A stretch of 64,000 nt of DNA from Areca catechu (Eukaryota; Streptophyta; Magnoliopsida; Arecales; Arecaceae), in contig CM038039.1 of NCBI GenBank assembly GCA_021397845.1, positions 7,495,731 to 7,559,730 on the forward strand, given 5' to 3'. The notes under the pieces are model-generated. The model was not told where the DNA came from, ran no database searches, and saw only the letters and a program-made list of their open reading frames with translations. The translations under genes were made by a program, and so were the position numbers. Positions 14,323 through 24,627 of the stretch are shown one piece after another. The stretch's first letter is position 1, and each line of letters begins with the position of its first letter.

Positions 14323-15531
14323 ATGTCGACCCTCTTCATCGCGGTTCAGTGCTTCCAATGTTCCATCATGCAGGTAAACCCCAAATCCCCGTCTCTCTCT
14401 CTAGCTCTGTTTTGCTGCTGCTTACGGTGCGCCTTTGGAGCAGGTTAAGCAGCAGAAGAAGAGCAGCAACAAGTGGGTCTGCGTGGTCTGCAACCAGAGG
14501 CAGTCGGTGCGGCGGATCCATGCACAGGGCCCCTCGCCCGCGACCTCCGCTACTTCGTCCAGGTCTTTAACATGTCCAGATCGGACGGCACCCATCCGAT
14601 CCCGCCCCCATCGGAGGGCTCCCGCTCTCCGATGGCGGCGGCGGCGGATCGCGGCGGTGGGGCTAATCGTGGGAAGAGGAGGATGGATTGGACGGAGTAC
14701 TTGGATCCCCAAGAGGAGAAAGACGATGGAGGCGGTGGAGAGGGTATTTTCGTTCCCAGAATGTCCCTCTTCTGCGAAGTGCCCTCTCCTCGTTCTCTAT
14801 CATTCTACTCCCTCTCCCTCCTCCGTTCCCCAAATATCCCTGTCTAAAACTTTTAACATTTTTTCTATCCCTCTTTCAGTGCTTGCGATTTGTCACCACG
14901 AACTACTTATTTTGAATTTTGAATTCGTCCCTTGTTTCATCTCTTCATTTTATTAATTTATTTAATTTCTTTGTTTTGTTCTCTAATTGGAATCTGCTTT
15001 TTATTTGGCATTTATCTCTTCATTTTCTTAATTTATTTATTTCTTTGTTTTGTTGCTAATTAATATGATAGATGAGCCGGAGTTGGTAACGGAATTGCCC
15101 CCAAACATGCGGAGACGTCCCTTCTCGAACTGCTCTCCATTGATGCAAGCAACCGCCGCTGGGAACGAAAACAAGCCTCCGAGGCCAAATTTCTCGAAGA
15201 AAAGGAAGGATGCAGCCCATCCTCGAGGCAAGGCATCTCTCTTCCCATACCTCACTCCACGAACTCCGCTGATCTTAAAAAGCATGGTCGAATAATTGAT
15301 CACACCATGGCTATGCGGTCCGCAGATAGGATCGAATCCAAGGGAGGCTATATGTCGGTCACAGCGAAAGGACGGTCGAGATGGAGCGAATACCTGGAGG
15401 AATTTGATGGGTGCTCCCAAGGAATGGAATTTTCCAATCCAACTAGCGGTCAGGAGCCTGGGCGTGGGAAAGAGAATCTGTTACCTGATATGAGCGTGGA
15501 GAAGGAAGTCCATCCCGACTTCCAGTTATGA
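14323..15531 (+). CDS. MRN complex-interacting protein (MRNIP)-like, with apparent frameshifts
   Basis: Animal MRNIP helps the MRE11-RAD50-NBS1 complex at DNA breaks; plant homologues keep its N-terminal zinc-ribbon-like domain. Exon 1 (14323-14373) encodes MSTLFIAVQCFQCSIMQ. Exon 2 (14444-14743) continues VKQQKKSSNKWVCVVCNQ, giving two CxxC pairs (C10/C13 and C30/C33). Exon 3 starts at 15070. All borders are AG/GT. Two breaks are visible. At the CCCC run 14530-14533 the frame must shift by one base to continue into the expected LARDLRYFVQVFNMSR. In exon 3 the first frame stops at 15295, while a second frame (15298-15531) carries SRWSEYLEEF, echoing DWTEYLDPQ of exon 2, and ends at TGA 15529-15531. 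A decayed copia element lies 230 bp downstream. The breaks may be real mutations or sequencing errors in homopolymers; the family call rests on the N-terminus. Confidence 0.7.
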
Positions 15532-15759
15532 CATGTTACTATCACGATGGTATTGTACTATATCGTTGTTATTGTTGCATGTTGATATTGTGTATGCTTG
15601 GAAGCTTGGACTGTGCATAATTGGTTCATTTGCTTTTAAGTATAGGTACTTAAATACTTTATGCCATTTCAAATCTGTTTCATTTGTAGGGTTGCTAGCT
15701 TTCTATGAAGATGTGGGCTCTCATTTATGGTATTTTGTTAAGTTTCTTAGCCCATAGCA

Positions 15760-15930
15760 TGTAATTTTTTTTTTATTATTATTTCAAGATTCTATGCATT
15801 ATTTTTAAAATATAAAAAATAATATTATTTTCAAAAATTGATTTTAGCAAATAATAATTTTAGATTTAGAATGCATATCTACATTCATTATTAATTTTCA
15901 AACCTGTAATCATAGATGTTCACATGAATA
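15760..15930 (-). repeat. left (3') LTR of the decayed copia element
   Basis: It matches 29937-30120 in order over about 170 bases, with several gaps. It begins TGTAATTTTTT where the right copy begins TGCTAGGAAATTTTTT. The inner border is unclear because Copia-1 lies close by at 16209. Confidence 0.55.
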
Positions 15931-16208
15931 TCAAAAATTAAGTATTCTTTCCAGCATTTACTTTCAACAAGCAATTATTTGATTGGACAAGTCATGAAAA
16001 TGAATCACATGATAAAATATTATATTATTATTATGAGGAGTGGAGAGTGGATCTAGTTTATTTATATATAAATCCTAATAGGCTCTTTCATCACGGACTA
16101 TTTGGATCAAGGTCTATAATATGTCGTTTCAACTACACTAATAAATATAAGGCTTTTCTAGTCCAAATATAAAAGAATCATACATAACATTGGATTATAT
16201 ATATATAT

Positions 16209-17520
16209 TGTTGGAAGGTATCAATGGCTACCTAATTGAAAAAGATCGAGTCTAGAGTTACATTCTATGTTTTTAAGACAATTTCGTCCTGCAATGGTGC
16301 TTATGGTTTATGACGATTGTTTTTCAGGATATAACGGTCTTCTTTTGGTGAAAGCAGCACTATAATTTACCATAAATTCAAACCATGAATACTTTTCTCT
16401 CTTCGTATGCACTATAGCTATATCCTGTTATTCAGAGTATGCAAATGTTAAGAGAATGTACTATAGCTATATTCTGTTATTCAGAGTATGCAAATGTCTA
16501 AGAGAAGGAAAGAAAAGTTTGATTGAACGGATGAAATGAATGAGGAATGGGGATTTATTTATAGCCTTAAGCTGTCCCTTGGAAGAAACCTTCTGATTTC
16601 ATCGGAGAGAGTTTCCGATATCTTTTCGTAGTAAAATATGCATTTACGCGATCAATACGTTTCTTCAATCATGATCGGACGTCATGATACACTGATTCGT
16701 CCCGTGATCTTAAGATCATGTGATCAGTGCGCTTTTCAATATATCATTTCACGATCTGATGGCCTCTGTGATCGTCAGAAGAATCGGTGATCCATGAACG
16801 GATGCGTGATTACGTTTTTGACGCGTGATCAGTTGTTTCGCGATTCTGAAATCTCGTCAATCGAGTCGGCTAGAATCCTCGAGTCGGCTCTTTGTTGCAG
16901 AGAGCGTCCTGGTCGAGTCGGCTCGAACCCCTCGAGTCGACTCGTCCAGATTGCATATTATCGTTCTGTGGATCCGAGTCAGTTTGAACTATTCAACAAG
17001 ATCGTATGTTACCGCTCTGTGGATCCGAGCCCACTCGAACCACTCAAGTCGACTCGACCAGATTGTTTCGTGGATTCGAGCCGACTCCCAGCAGAACCGA
17101 GTCGACTCGCCTCCCTGCAACCTTAATGTAGTGCCAATTAATCTCGACCGTCTGATCCATTTATAGTGCCAATCAATCTCGACCGTCTAATTCGTTTGAT
17201 CAGGAAAAAATTAAAGACTCATGCGTGCGCCTACAAAGTGCCCATTGCGCCCTTGTCGCCCGTCGCGCACGCGTGTACGGGTGCCTGTCGCACACGCGCA
17301 TGCGGGTGATGCTACGCATTACCCTCAAGCTCTCCACCTATGGTGAGCTTCAAAGCAAGAGCATGGGAAAATATTTTCTTATAAAGAGCCTTCTCTTTTT
17401 CCAATCTTCCATGTGGAACTAAAAGTTCTCATCCCACATGATAGTTTCTATCCTACAGTATAGTTTCCTATCCCAAAGGATAGTTTAGAAATAAAAAATT
17501 TCTATTCACTATTTTCAACA
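16209..17520 (-). repeat. Copia-1 3' LTR (left, 1312 bp)
   Basis: It begins TGTTGG and ends CAACA. A TATA box (CTATAAATA on the minus strand) lies near 16555. A roughly 50-bp tandem duplication with the palindrome TATAGCTATA lies at about 16410-16505. A long array of GAGTCGGCTCGAA and GTCGACTCG units at about 16855-17110 makes it some 290 bp longer than the 5' LTR. Confidence 0.92.
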
Positions 17521-17535
17521 ATCCCCTACATAAAT
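17521..17535 (-). other. Copia-1 polypurine tract
   Basis: On the minus strand, GTAGGGGAT stands directly before the 3' LTR start TGTTG. The same sequence abuts the Copia-2 3' LTR at 34376, as expected for the plus-strand primer. Confidence 0.7.
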
Positions 17536-18114
17536 AAAATTTTGGACTAAGATCAAAGATTAGTAAAAGCGATCCCCTACAAACATAAATTTTAAATGCA
17601 AATAAATATGCAGACACTTAAAGAGAGTAAATGGAATGAAGTTGTATCAGGATAGGTAGCTTGCTTGTGGCTTTGAACCTTCTTTTGTATTTTGTTATCG
17701 AGTTTACTTGCTAAAAGTGAATATGATGTTTTGAACTTTCCAGCATTTGATGTAAATTAAGGCAATAACAATTATACAACTTCTTTCCGAGCATTCTTTT
17801 TGGTTTCCATGGTTGTGTTCATTTTGGTCCTGAACAACTTCTGGTTTCATGAGTGCTTTAGAGAATTAAAGCCTTTAAAATTCTCATAGAATTGGTCCAG
17901 TTCACACTCACATAGGTAATTCTTATTAAGAGTATCCTGTTATACCTCACATGATATTTATATCATAAGAATCATTAAAAGCTGTGCTTATTCTAGTGCC
18001 TCTAGCAGGTAGCGCTGATTATCATAGGAATGAGTAGGAATTTATATCCTTAGTTTTTGTTGATCTCTTCATAATTTAGTTATCCCTTTTGAACCTAGAT
18101 CTTGGGATCTCTAG

Positions 18115-18711
18115 TTAACTAGGTTGGGTATCCATTATGAAGATTATTTTGTTATGGGCTTTAAGCCCATTCTCCTTGATAAATAATTTACTTGATCTCT
18201 TTGTAAACGCAAGATTTTTCTTTGAATGAATGTAGTCAATAGAGATTATTCCATTTTCAAGTAATTGCTTAATGATATTATGTCTGCGACGTATATGTTT
18301 AGACTTACCATTATACATTTTATTTTGTACTCTGCAAATAGCTGATTGATTATCACAATAGATACATATTGCAGACACAGGTTTAGATCAACATGGAATA
18401 TCTTCCAAAAAATTTCGAAGCCATTATGATTCTTCTCCATCTTTATCTAAAGCTATGAACTCTGATTCCATAGTGGACCGAGCTATACAAATTTGTTTTG
18501 AGGATTTCCATGACACTGCACCTCCTCATAAGGTGAATACATATCCATTAGTAGATTTAGTGTCTTCTGAAGAAGATATCCAATTAGCATCACTATATCC
18601 TTCTAGTACAGTTGGATATGTTGTATAATGTAATATAGAATTTAGGGTATATCGTAGATATCGTAATACCCTCACTAGTGCTATCCAATGATTTGGACCT
18701 GGATTACTAGT
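18115..18711 (-). pseudogene. Copia-1 RNase H region (downstream of the solo-LTR insertion)
   Basis: Minus-strand fragments read RVLRYLRYT, EGYSDANW (first catalytic Asp of RNase H), then CDNQSAI and NGKSKHIRRRHN, all hallmarks of copia RNase H. The segment is split over two frames (18711-18526 and 18378-18115) and is separated from RT by the solo LTR. In Copia-2 the same coding region is continuous with RT at 35574-35578. Confidence 0.85.
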
Positions 18712-20251
18712 TGTTGTCGCCAAGATCGCCGTGGCCCATAGTTGTTGTCGGCGTCGGATCGCCCCTTGTCTCTTCGGGACCGGCCTGCTTTTCGGGACCT
18801 GCAAAACAGGATTAGAGACTCGGGTCGAGAATTCCGGCGGGGGCACTCCGACGGTCAAGTCAGTGACGATCCAGGGGAATAGATCCTCCTGGTCGAGCCC
18901 CTGAGGTGGACTCCATGCTAGGAGGAGTGAATAATGTGTGAGCATGGTGCAAATGTGCTGGAAAAAGTGGGGGCCAAGGTGAACTGGTGATAGTTCTCCT
19001 GTGTGGCCTCTTCTCCATCACTTGCTTGATTGTATTGGAGTATGTCCGTTCGTTATCTCCCCGTTGGGGGTGTCGATGGCTCTTTTAAGTCCAGGTGGTT
19101 GTTAAACGCCTACCTTGGGATTTTCCCTGTGTCAGCAGGCGCGTGCGGCGGTGTTCCATGCTATGGACGGGACGTCTTTCCCGGTTCGTGACAGGGGAAC
19201 CAGCGATGCACTCTAACATTCCTTCCGGTCGCTCCGTTCCAGAAAACTTGGCAGGACCTCGATCGGGGGGCTGCCGCTCCTGGGATTCGAATCTCCTGGT
19301 TGACTTCCTCTTTCGGATGGTGCAAGCGATTGGTGGAGAGCGTGGTGCATCGGCCAGGGAGCTTCTTTCTCTTATGGTGTAAGTGATAGTTGCGGGCAGT
19401 TATTACGGCCTGGAGGGTGCTTCCTTGTAGTCCTTGGGCGGCTTGCCGGCGCCCAAGAGGGCGGCATCGCTCTCTCGGTGGCCAGCACCTTTGTCCGAGG
19501 TGGAGGCCGAATCGGAGAGGCAGGGCTCGACTCCAGCCTAGGGGGCCTGACTTCGAGGGGGCGCGACCTGGTGGAGGAGGGCAGGGCTCGACTCCGAGGG
19601 GGCTCGACCTTAAAGGTGCTCCACTTGGCGGAGGAGGGCTGGGCTCAACTCCGGACCAAGGGACTTGACTTTGAGGGGGCTCGACCTGGAGGAGGAGGGC
19701 AAGGCTCGACTCTTGCATAGAGGGCTCGACCTCGGAGGGGCTTGACCTAATGGAGGAGGCAGGGCTCGACTTCGGCCCATGGGGCTCAGCCTCGGAGGAC
19801 TCAATCTGGCGGAGGAGGTCAGTGCGCGACTCCAGCCCAGAGGGCTCGGCCTTGGAGGGGCTCGACCTGGCGGAGGAGGGCTGGGCTCAACTCTGGTCCA
19901 GGGAGCTCGACCTCGGAGGGGCTCAATCTGGCGAAGGAGATCGCTGCGCGACTCCAGCCCAGAGGGCTCGGCCTCGGAGGGGCTCAACCTGGCGGAGGGC
20001 TGGGCTCGACTCCGGTCCAGGGGCTCGGCCTCGGAGGGGCTCAATCTGGCAAAGGAGATCGCTTGGCTCCGGCCTAGGCATCCCGGTCTTGCGGGAGCCA
20101 ACCTGGCGGAGGACGAAACTTGGCTTCGACGGGCTGCCTCGATATTCTAAGGAAGCCCGGCCTGGCAAAGGAGTTCGAGGAGTGTCCATCGTGGCAGCTT
20201 TCTCTGGCATGGCATCTGACAGGGATTACATGTCAGCATTCCGCCACATCA
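18712..20251 (-). mobile_element. solo LTR (1540 bp) of the gypsy-like family, inserted in Copia-1
   Basis: On the minus strand it runs from TGATGTGGCGGAATGC (at 20251) to GGCGACAACA (at 18712). Target duplication CTAGT lies at 18707-18711 and 20252-20256. Copia-2 holds the empty site (TTACTAGTAAA, 35571-35581), which proves the borders. It contains the family box (about 18832-18862) and, in U3, a roughly 60-bp minisatellite of about ten units (about 19510-20110). The long frames across these units encode Gly/Arg/Leu/Ser-rich repeats and are not genes. Confidence 0.95.
19510..20110. repeat. minisatellite, period about 60 bp, in the U3 of the solo LTR
   Basis: The units contain GGCCTCGGAGGGGCTC, then AACCTGGCGGAGGA, then GGGCTCGACTCCGG, with two alternating subtypes. 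Roughly ten units are present with point differences. It lies between the LTR start and its promoter region. Confidence 0.85.
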
Positions 20252-20343
20252 CTAGTAAACATGTTTAACTTATTGACAGCATATGCTATGTCAGGACGGG
20301 TGCGATTCATGACATACATTAAACTGCCAATTATACGTGAATA

Positions 20344-21417
20344 TTATAATTGTGATATGGGTTGCTCAGCATGCTTAGCAAGATGTAGATTAATATCTAC
20401 ATATATTTTAAGCAGGCTGGTATCATATTTATTAAATTTATCTAATATTTTTTCAATATAGTGAGATTGAGATAATATTATTCCATCAGACGTTCTAGTG
20501 ATTTTAATCCCTAGTATAACGTCTGCGATACCCATATCTTTCATATCAAAATGTTTGATCAACATTTTCTTTGTTTGTTTAATTATTTCAGTATCACTAC
20601 CTATGATTAACAAATCATCCACATATAAGCAGATTAACACATATCCTGTAGGTATGGTTTTGGCATACACACATTTATCACATTCATTGATTTTGAATCC
20701 ATTAGACAACATCACATTGTCAAATTTTATATGCCATTGCTTGGGTGCTTGTTTTAATCCATATAAGGATTTCACAAGTCTGCACACCTTTTCTTTGCCT
20801 GGAACCACAAACCCTTCAGGTTGTTCCATATAAATATATTCCTCTAATTCACCATTAAGGAAAGCTGTTTTTATATCTATTTGATGTATTTCAAGATTGT
20901 TAATGGCTGCAATAGTGATTAACATTCTTATGGATGTTATCCTTGTTACAGGTGAATAAGTATCAAAGAAGTTTAGACATTCTTTTTGTTTAAAGCCTTT
21001 AGCTACTAATTTGGCTTTATACTTATCAATTGATCCATCAGCCTTTAACTTATTCTTAAAAATTTATTTATACTCCAAAGGCTTCATACCTGATGGTAAA
21101 TCTACCAATTCATAGGTATGATTATGCATGATGGACTCAATTTCGCTGTTAATAGCGTCTTTCCAAAAGGGTGTTTCTGGTATAGACATTGCCTTTTTGA
21201 ATGTCCGAGATACATTTTCTATTATGTACGTAACGTAATCAGGATCAAAAAATTTTGTAACTTTAGGTCTCTTACTACGTCTAGGTTCATCTTCAGGATA
21301 TTTTTCCTGATGACTACTACTTGCCATATTATCATAAGTTCTTTTATTTGAACTTGTACCAAATATCCCTTTATAAGGAAATATCTCTTCAAAAAATGAT
21401 GCATTTCTTGATTTCAT
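20344..21417 (-). pseudogene. Copia-1 reverse transcriptase with N-terminal linker
   Basis: RNA-dependent DNA polymerase of the copia polyprotein. Frame 21417-21064 covers the linker (RRSKRPKVTKF) and the RT start (ELVDLPSGMKPLE). Frame 20925-20344 (193 aa) carries the palm motif HQIDIKTAFLNGELEE, then SLYGLKQAPKQW, the catalytic LYVDDLLI and HFDMKDMG..D..LGIKI. Both catalytic Asp blocks are intact. The two frames are separated by a frameshift or stop near 20930-21060. The RT is followed within 100 bp by the solo LTR. Copia assignment is certain; a Tork-like lineage is only an impression. Confidence 0.9.
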
Positions 21418-21876
21418 AATTATATTTTCTTGTATATCAAATATATCTGATATATATACAAGAAAGCGATATGCACTACTGTTTTGTGCATAACTAATAA
21501 AAATACAATCAACAGTTTTAGTTCCTATTTTGACATTTTGGGATCTAGAATAGCTACTTTAGCTAGACATCCCCATGCTCTTAGATAATTATAAGAAGGC
21601 TTTTTCCCTTTTCATAACTCATATGGAGTGATGTCCTTTTTTTTAAGAGGTATTTTGTTAAGAATATGATTAGCCGAGAGAATTGCTTCCCTCATAAATT
21701 TTGTGGTATACTAGAATTTATCAACATGGCATTCATCATTTCTTTCAATATTCGATTTTTGCGTTCAGCAATTCCATTAGATTGAGGTGAATAAGGAACT
21801 GTAGTTTGATGAATAATGCCATGTTCTTGACAAAAGTCATTAAACGGTGCATCGTATGCACCATCTCTATCACTTC
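21418..21876 (-). pseudogene. Copia-1 integrase C-terminal half, disrupted
   Basis: The minus strand still reads CQEHGIIHQTTVPYSPQSNGIAERKNR, followed by the downstream integrase region, but in several frames with in-frame stops. The third catalytic acid lies in the SNGIAE block. This part breaks away from the long frame that ends at 21877. Confidence 0.8.
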
Positions 21877-23253
21877 TTATAGCATTGATCTTTTTACCAA
21901 GATGATTTTTAACCTCTTTCTTATAACATTTAAATAATCTAAAGTCTCATCTTTAGACTTTAGTAGATACACATAACAGCATCTTGTTGAATCATCAATA
22001 AATGTTATAAAATACTTTTTCCCTTCTCTAGATTGTACCGACTTTAAGTTACATAGATCACTATGAATCAAATCTAGAGGTTCAGTATTCCTTTCTATTG
22101 AATGGAATGGTGTTTTGGCTTGCTTAGCTTCAACACATATATCACATTTATAATGCGGATTGATTTCATGATTAGGTAACAATTCTAAATTCATTAATTT
22201 TCGTAATGAATTAAAATTCACATGACCTAATCTATCATGCCATAAATAAGAGGAGTCAACCATATAAATAGAAGAAGCATCTTTATTCTTTTCAAGGTTG
22301 TGATGTACAGTCATTACATTCATCTTGAATAACCCATTATTCAAGTAACCTCTACCTAGAAAGATCCCCCCTTTAGTAAATACAAATTTATCAGACTCAA
22401 ATACCATCCTAAATCTATGTTTGCTTAGGAGGGAGCCTGATACCAAATTTTTACGGATGTCAGGAACATGCAATACATCGTTCAGTAGAAGCTCTTTGCC
22501 AGATGTCATCTTTAGAATAATGCGGCCAATTCCTATTATCTTCGATGTAGCAGAGTTATCCATTAGCAGATTTCTATCTCTGATAGGAGTATATGATGAG
22601 AACATACTCTTATCTGAGCAGATATGTCGAGTAGCTCCAGTGTCAACATACCATTCATTTGGTTTATCAACCATATTTGCTTCAAATATAATTGCTGTCA
22701 ACATCATTCCTAACATTTCATGGGATAGGGTATCTTCAGTAGTATTGACTTCCTTCTTTTCTTTTCCCTTGAAATGACAATTCTTGGATTTGTACCATAT
22801 TTTACCACAAACGAAGCATTTGCCTTTGAACTTTTTAGGATTGTCCTTCTGTTTATAGCCTTCACCAGGAAACTTGCGTTTCTTCTTATTGACCTTTCCT
22901 TCTATGAGGTTGGCCTTAGGCTCAGCATGATGTCCTCCTGTCTTCTTATCATGTTTCTTGTTGTCTTCCTCGATCCTCAGGTGGATAATCAGATCTTCAA
23001 GTCCCATCTCCTTCCACTTATGCTTGAGGTAGTTTTTGAAGTTTTTCCATGATGGAGGTAGCTTCTCAATTATAGCGGCTACATGGAATGACTCACTCAG
23101 AGATATCCTTTCTGCATGTATCTCATGCAGTATGATCTGCAATTCTTGAACTTGCTTCATGACGGTCTTGTAATCTATCATTTTGTAGTCAAGAAACCTG
23201 CCGATCACAAATTTCTTATGACCTGCATCCTCAGTCTTGTACTTCTTGTCCAA
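21877..23253 (-). pseudogene. Copia-1 gag C-terminus, protease, pre-integrase and integrase N-terminus (458-codon frame)
   Basis: Longest open frame of the window. Residues 1-140 are gag (UBN2/retrotrans-gag type). Residues 146-159 (CFVCGKIWYKSKNC) are a CCHC-type knuckle in which the usual His is Tyr. Residues 202-212 (YVDTGATRHIC) hold the aspartic protease DTGA active site. Residues 337-373 form the zinc-binding pre-integrase segment (LWHDRLGHVNF, then CDIC). Residues 397-421 carry the integrase catalytic HSD and FIDDSTR. The frame is lost before the second half of integrase. It starts downstream of the true gag start, so it is a fragment of a frameshifted polyprotein, not an intact protein. 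Confidence 0.9.
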
Positions 23254-23560
23254 GGATGCTTATAGCTCTTTTGTTATGCTTATACTATTATACACATTGT
23301 ACAGAGTATTCTCTAATCCATTAAGGATGTAGTTTTTGCATAGGAAGTCTGAATGCTTCCATGCATCCATAGCAGCAACAATTTGCTTGTCGTTCTCTCC
23401 TTCCTTCAGGACTGATGGATCTTCGTTGAGACTTGAGAACTCTAACCAAATTCAAAGTTGTCAGATAGAACATCATCTTCTGTTGCCATCTCTTGAAATC
23501 GGTGCCTGCAAACTTTTCCGGCTTCTCGGCCTGAACTGGTGCAGCCATTGTTGCCATCAC
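23254..23560 (-). pseudogene. Copia-1 gag N-terminus
   Basis: It begins MMATMAAPVQAEKPEKFAG and continues FKRWQQKMMFYLTTLNL, the standard start of copia gag. A frameshift within about 45 codons and an in-frame stop near 23261 separate it from the long frame. The ATG lies 38 bp inside the 5' LTR border, so the leader is very short. Confidence 0.85.
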
Positions 23561-23598
23561 TTGAGCAGCACTTCAGACACAGGAAATTGTCTTAAGAT

Positions 23599-24622
23599 TG
23601 TTGGAAGATATCAATGGCTACCTAATTGAAAAAGACTGAGTCTGGAGTTACACTCTATGGCCTTAAGACAATTTCGTCCTGCAATGGTGTTTACGGCTTA
23701 TGATGATTGTCTTCCAGGATACAACGGTCTTTTTCTGGTGAAAGCAGCACTACAATTCACCAGAAACTCGAACCAGGAATGCTTTTCTTTCTTTGTATGC
23801 ATTATAGCTATACTCTGTTATTCAGAGTATGCAAATGCCTAAGAGAATTAACTATAGCTATACTCTATTATTCAGAGTATGCAAATGCCTAATATAAGGA
23901 AAGAAATGTTTGATTGAACGACTAAAATGAATGAGAAATGTGGACCTATTTATAGCCTTAAGGTGCCTCTTGGAAGCAACCTTCTGATTTCATCGGAGGG
24001 AGTTTCCGATGTCTTTTCATAGTGAGATATGCCTTTATGCGATCAATACGTTTCTTCAATCATGATCGGACACCATGATATGCCGATTCGTGCTGTGATC
24101 TTAAGATCACGCAATAGCGCGCTTCTCAATACATCGTTTCACGATCTGATGGCACCCGTGATCGTCAGAAAAAATGTTGATCCGTGAACGGACGCGTGAT
24201 CAGTTGTTTCGCGAATCTGAAATCCCGTCATTCGAGTCGGCTCGAATCCTCGAGTCGGCTCGAACCCCTACAACCCTAATCTAGTGCCAATCAATCTTGA
24301 TCGTCTGATCCGTTTGATCAAGAAAAATTTAAAGGCTCCTCAAGACGATGCGAAATGCAAGTGCGCCTACAAAGCGCCCTTGTCGCCCGTCGCACACGCG
24401 CGTGCGGATGATGCTACGCATCACCCTCAAGCCCTTCATCTATGGTGAGCCTCAAAGCAAGAGCATGGAAAATATTTTCTTATAAAGAACCTTCTCTTTT
24501 TCCAATCTTTCCATGTGGGATTAAAAGCTCTCATCTCACAGGATAGTTTCCATCTCACATGATAGTTTCCCATCTCAAAGGGTAGTTTAGAAATAAAAAA
24601 TTCCTATTCACTTTTTTCAACA
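23599..24622 (-). repeat. Copia-1 5' LTR (right, 1024 bp)
   Basis: Same termini as the left LTR. The minus-strand TATA box CTATAAATA at about 23947-23956 would start transcription leftward. The GAGTCGGCTCGA array is reduced to about two units (24233-24270). Confidence 0.92.
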
Positions 24623-24627
24623 TATAT

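Larger units (their letters stand above)
16209..24622 (-). mobile_element. Copia-1: Ty1/copia retrotransposon with both LTRs, interrupted
   Basis: The element is bounded by TGTTGGAAG at 16209 and TTTTCAACA at 24622. TATAT lies on both sides (16204-16208, 24623-24627). It is 8414 bp long, including the 1540-bp solo LTR and its extra 5-bp target copy. Read on the minus strand, the order is 5' LTR, gag, protease, integrase, reverse transcriptase, [solo LTR], RNase H, polypurine tract, 3' LTR. Integrase ahead of RT is the copia order. Frameshifts and stops occur in gag, integrase and the RT linker, so it is not autonomous. It sits inside the older copia element and is clearly less decayed than its host. 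Confidence 0.93.

Noticed and set aside
19161..20268. Several open frames of 90-190 codons on both strands
   Set aside because: All lie in the 60-bp minisatellite of a solo LTR. A repeat whose period is close to a multiple of three without stops keeps many frames open.
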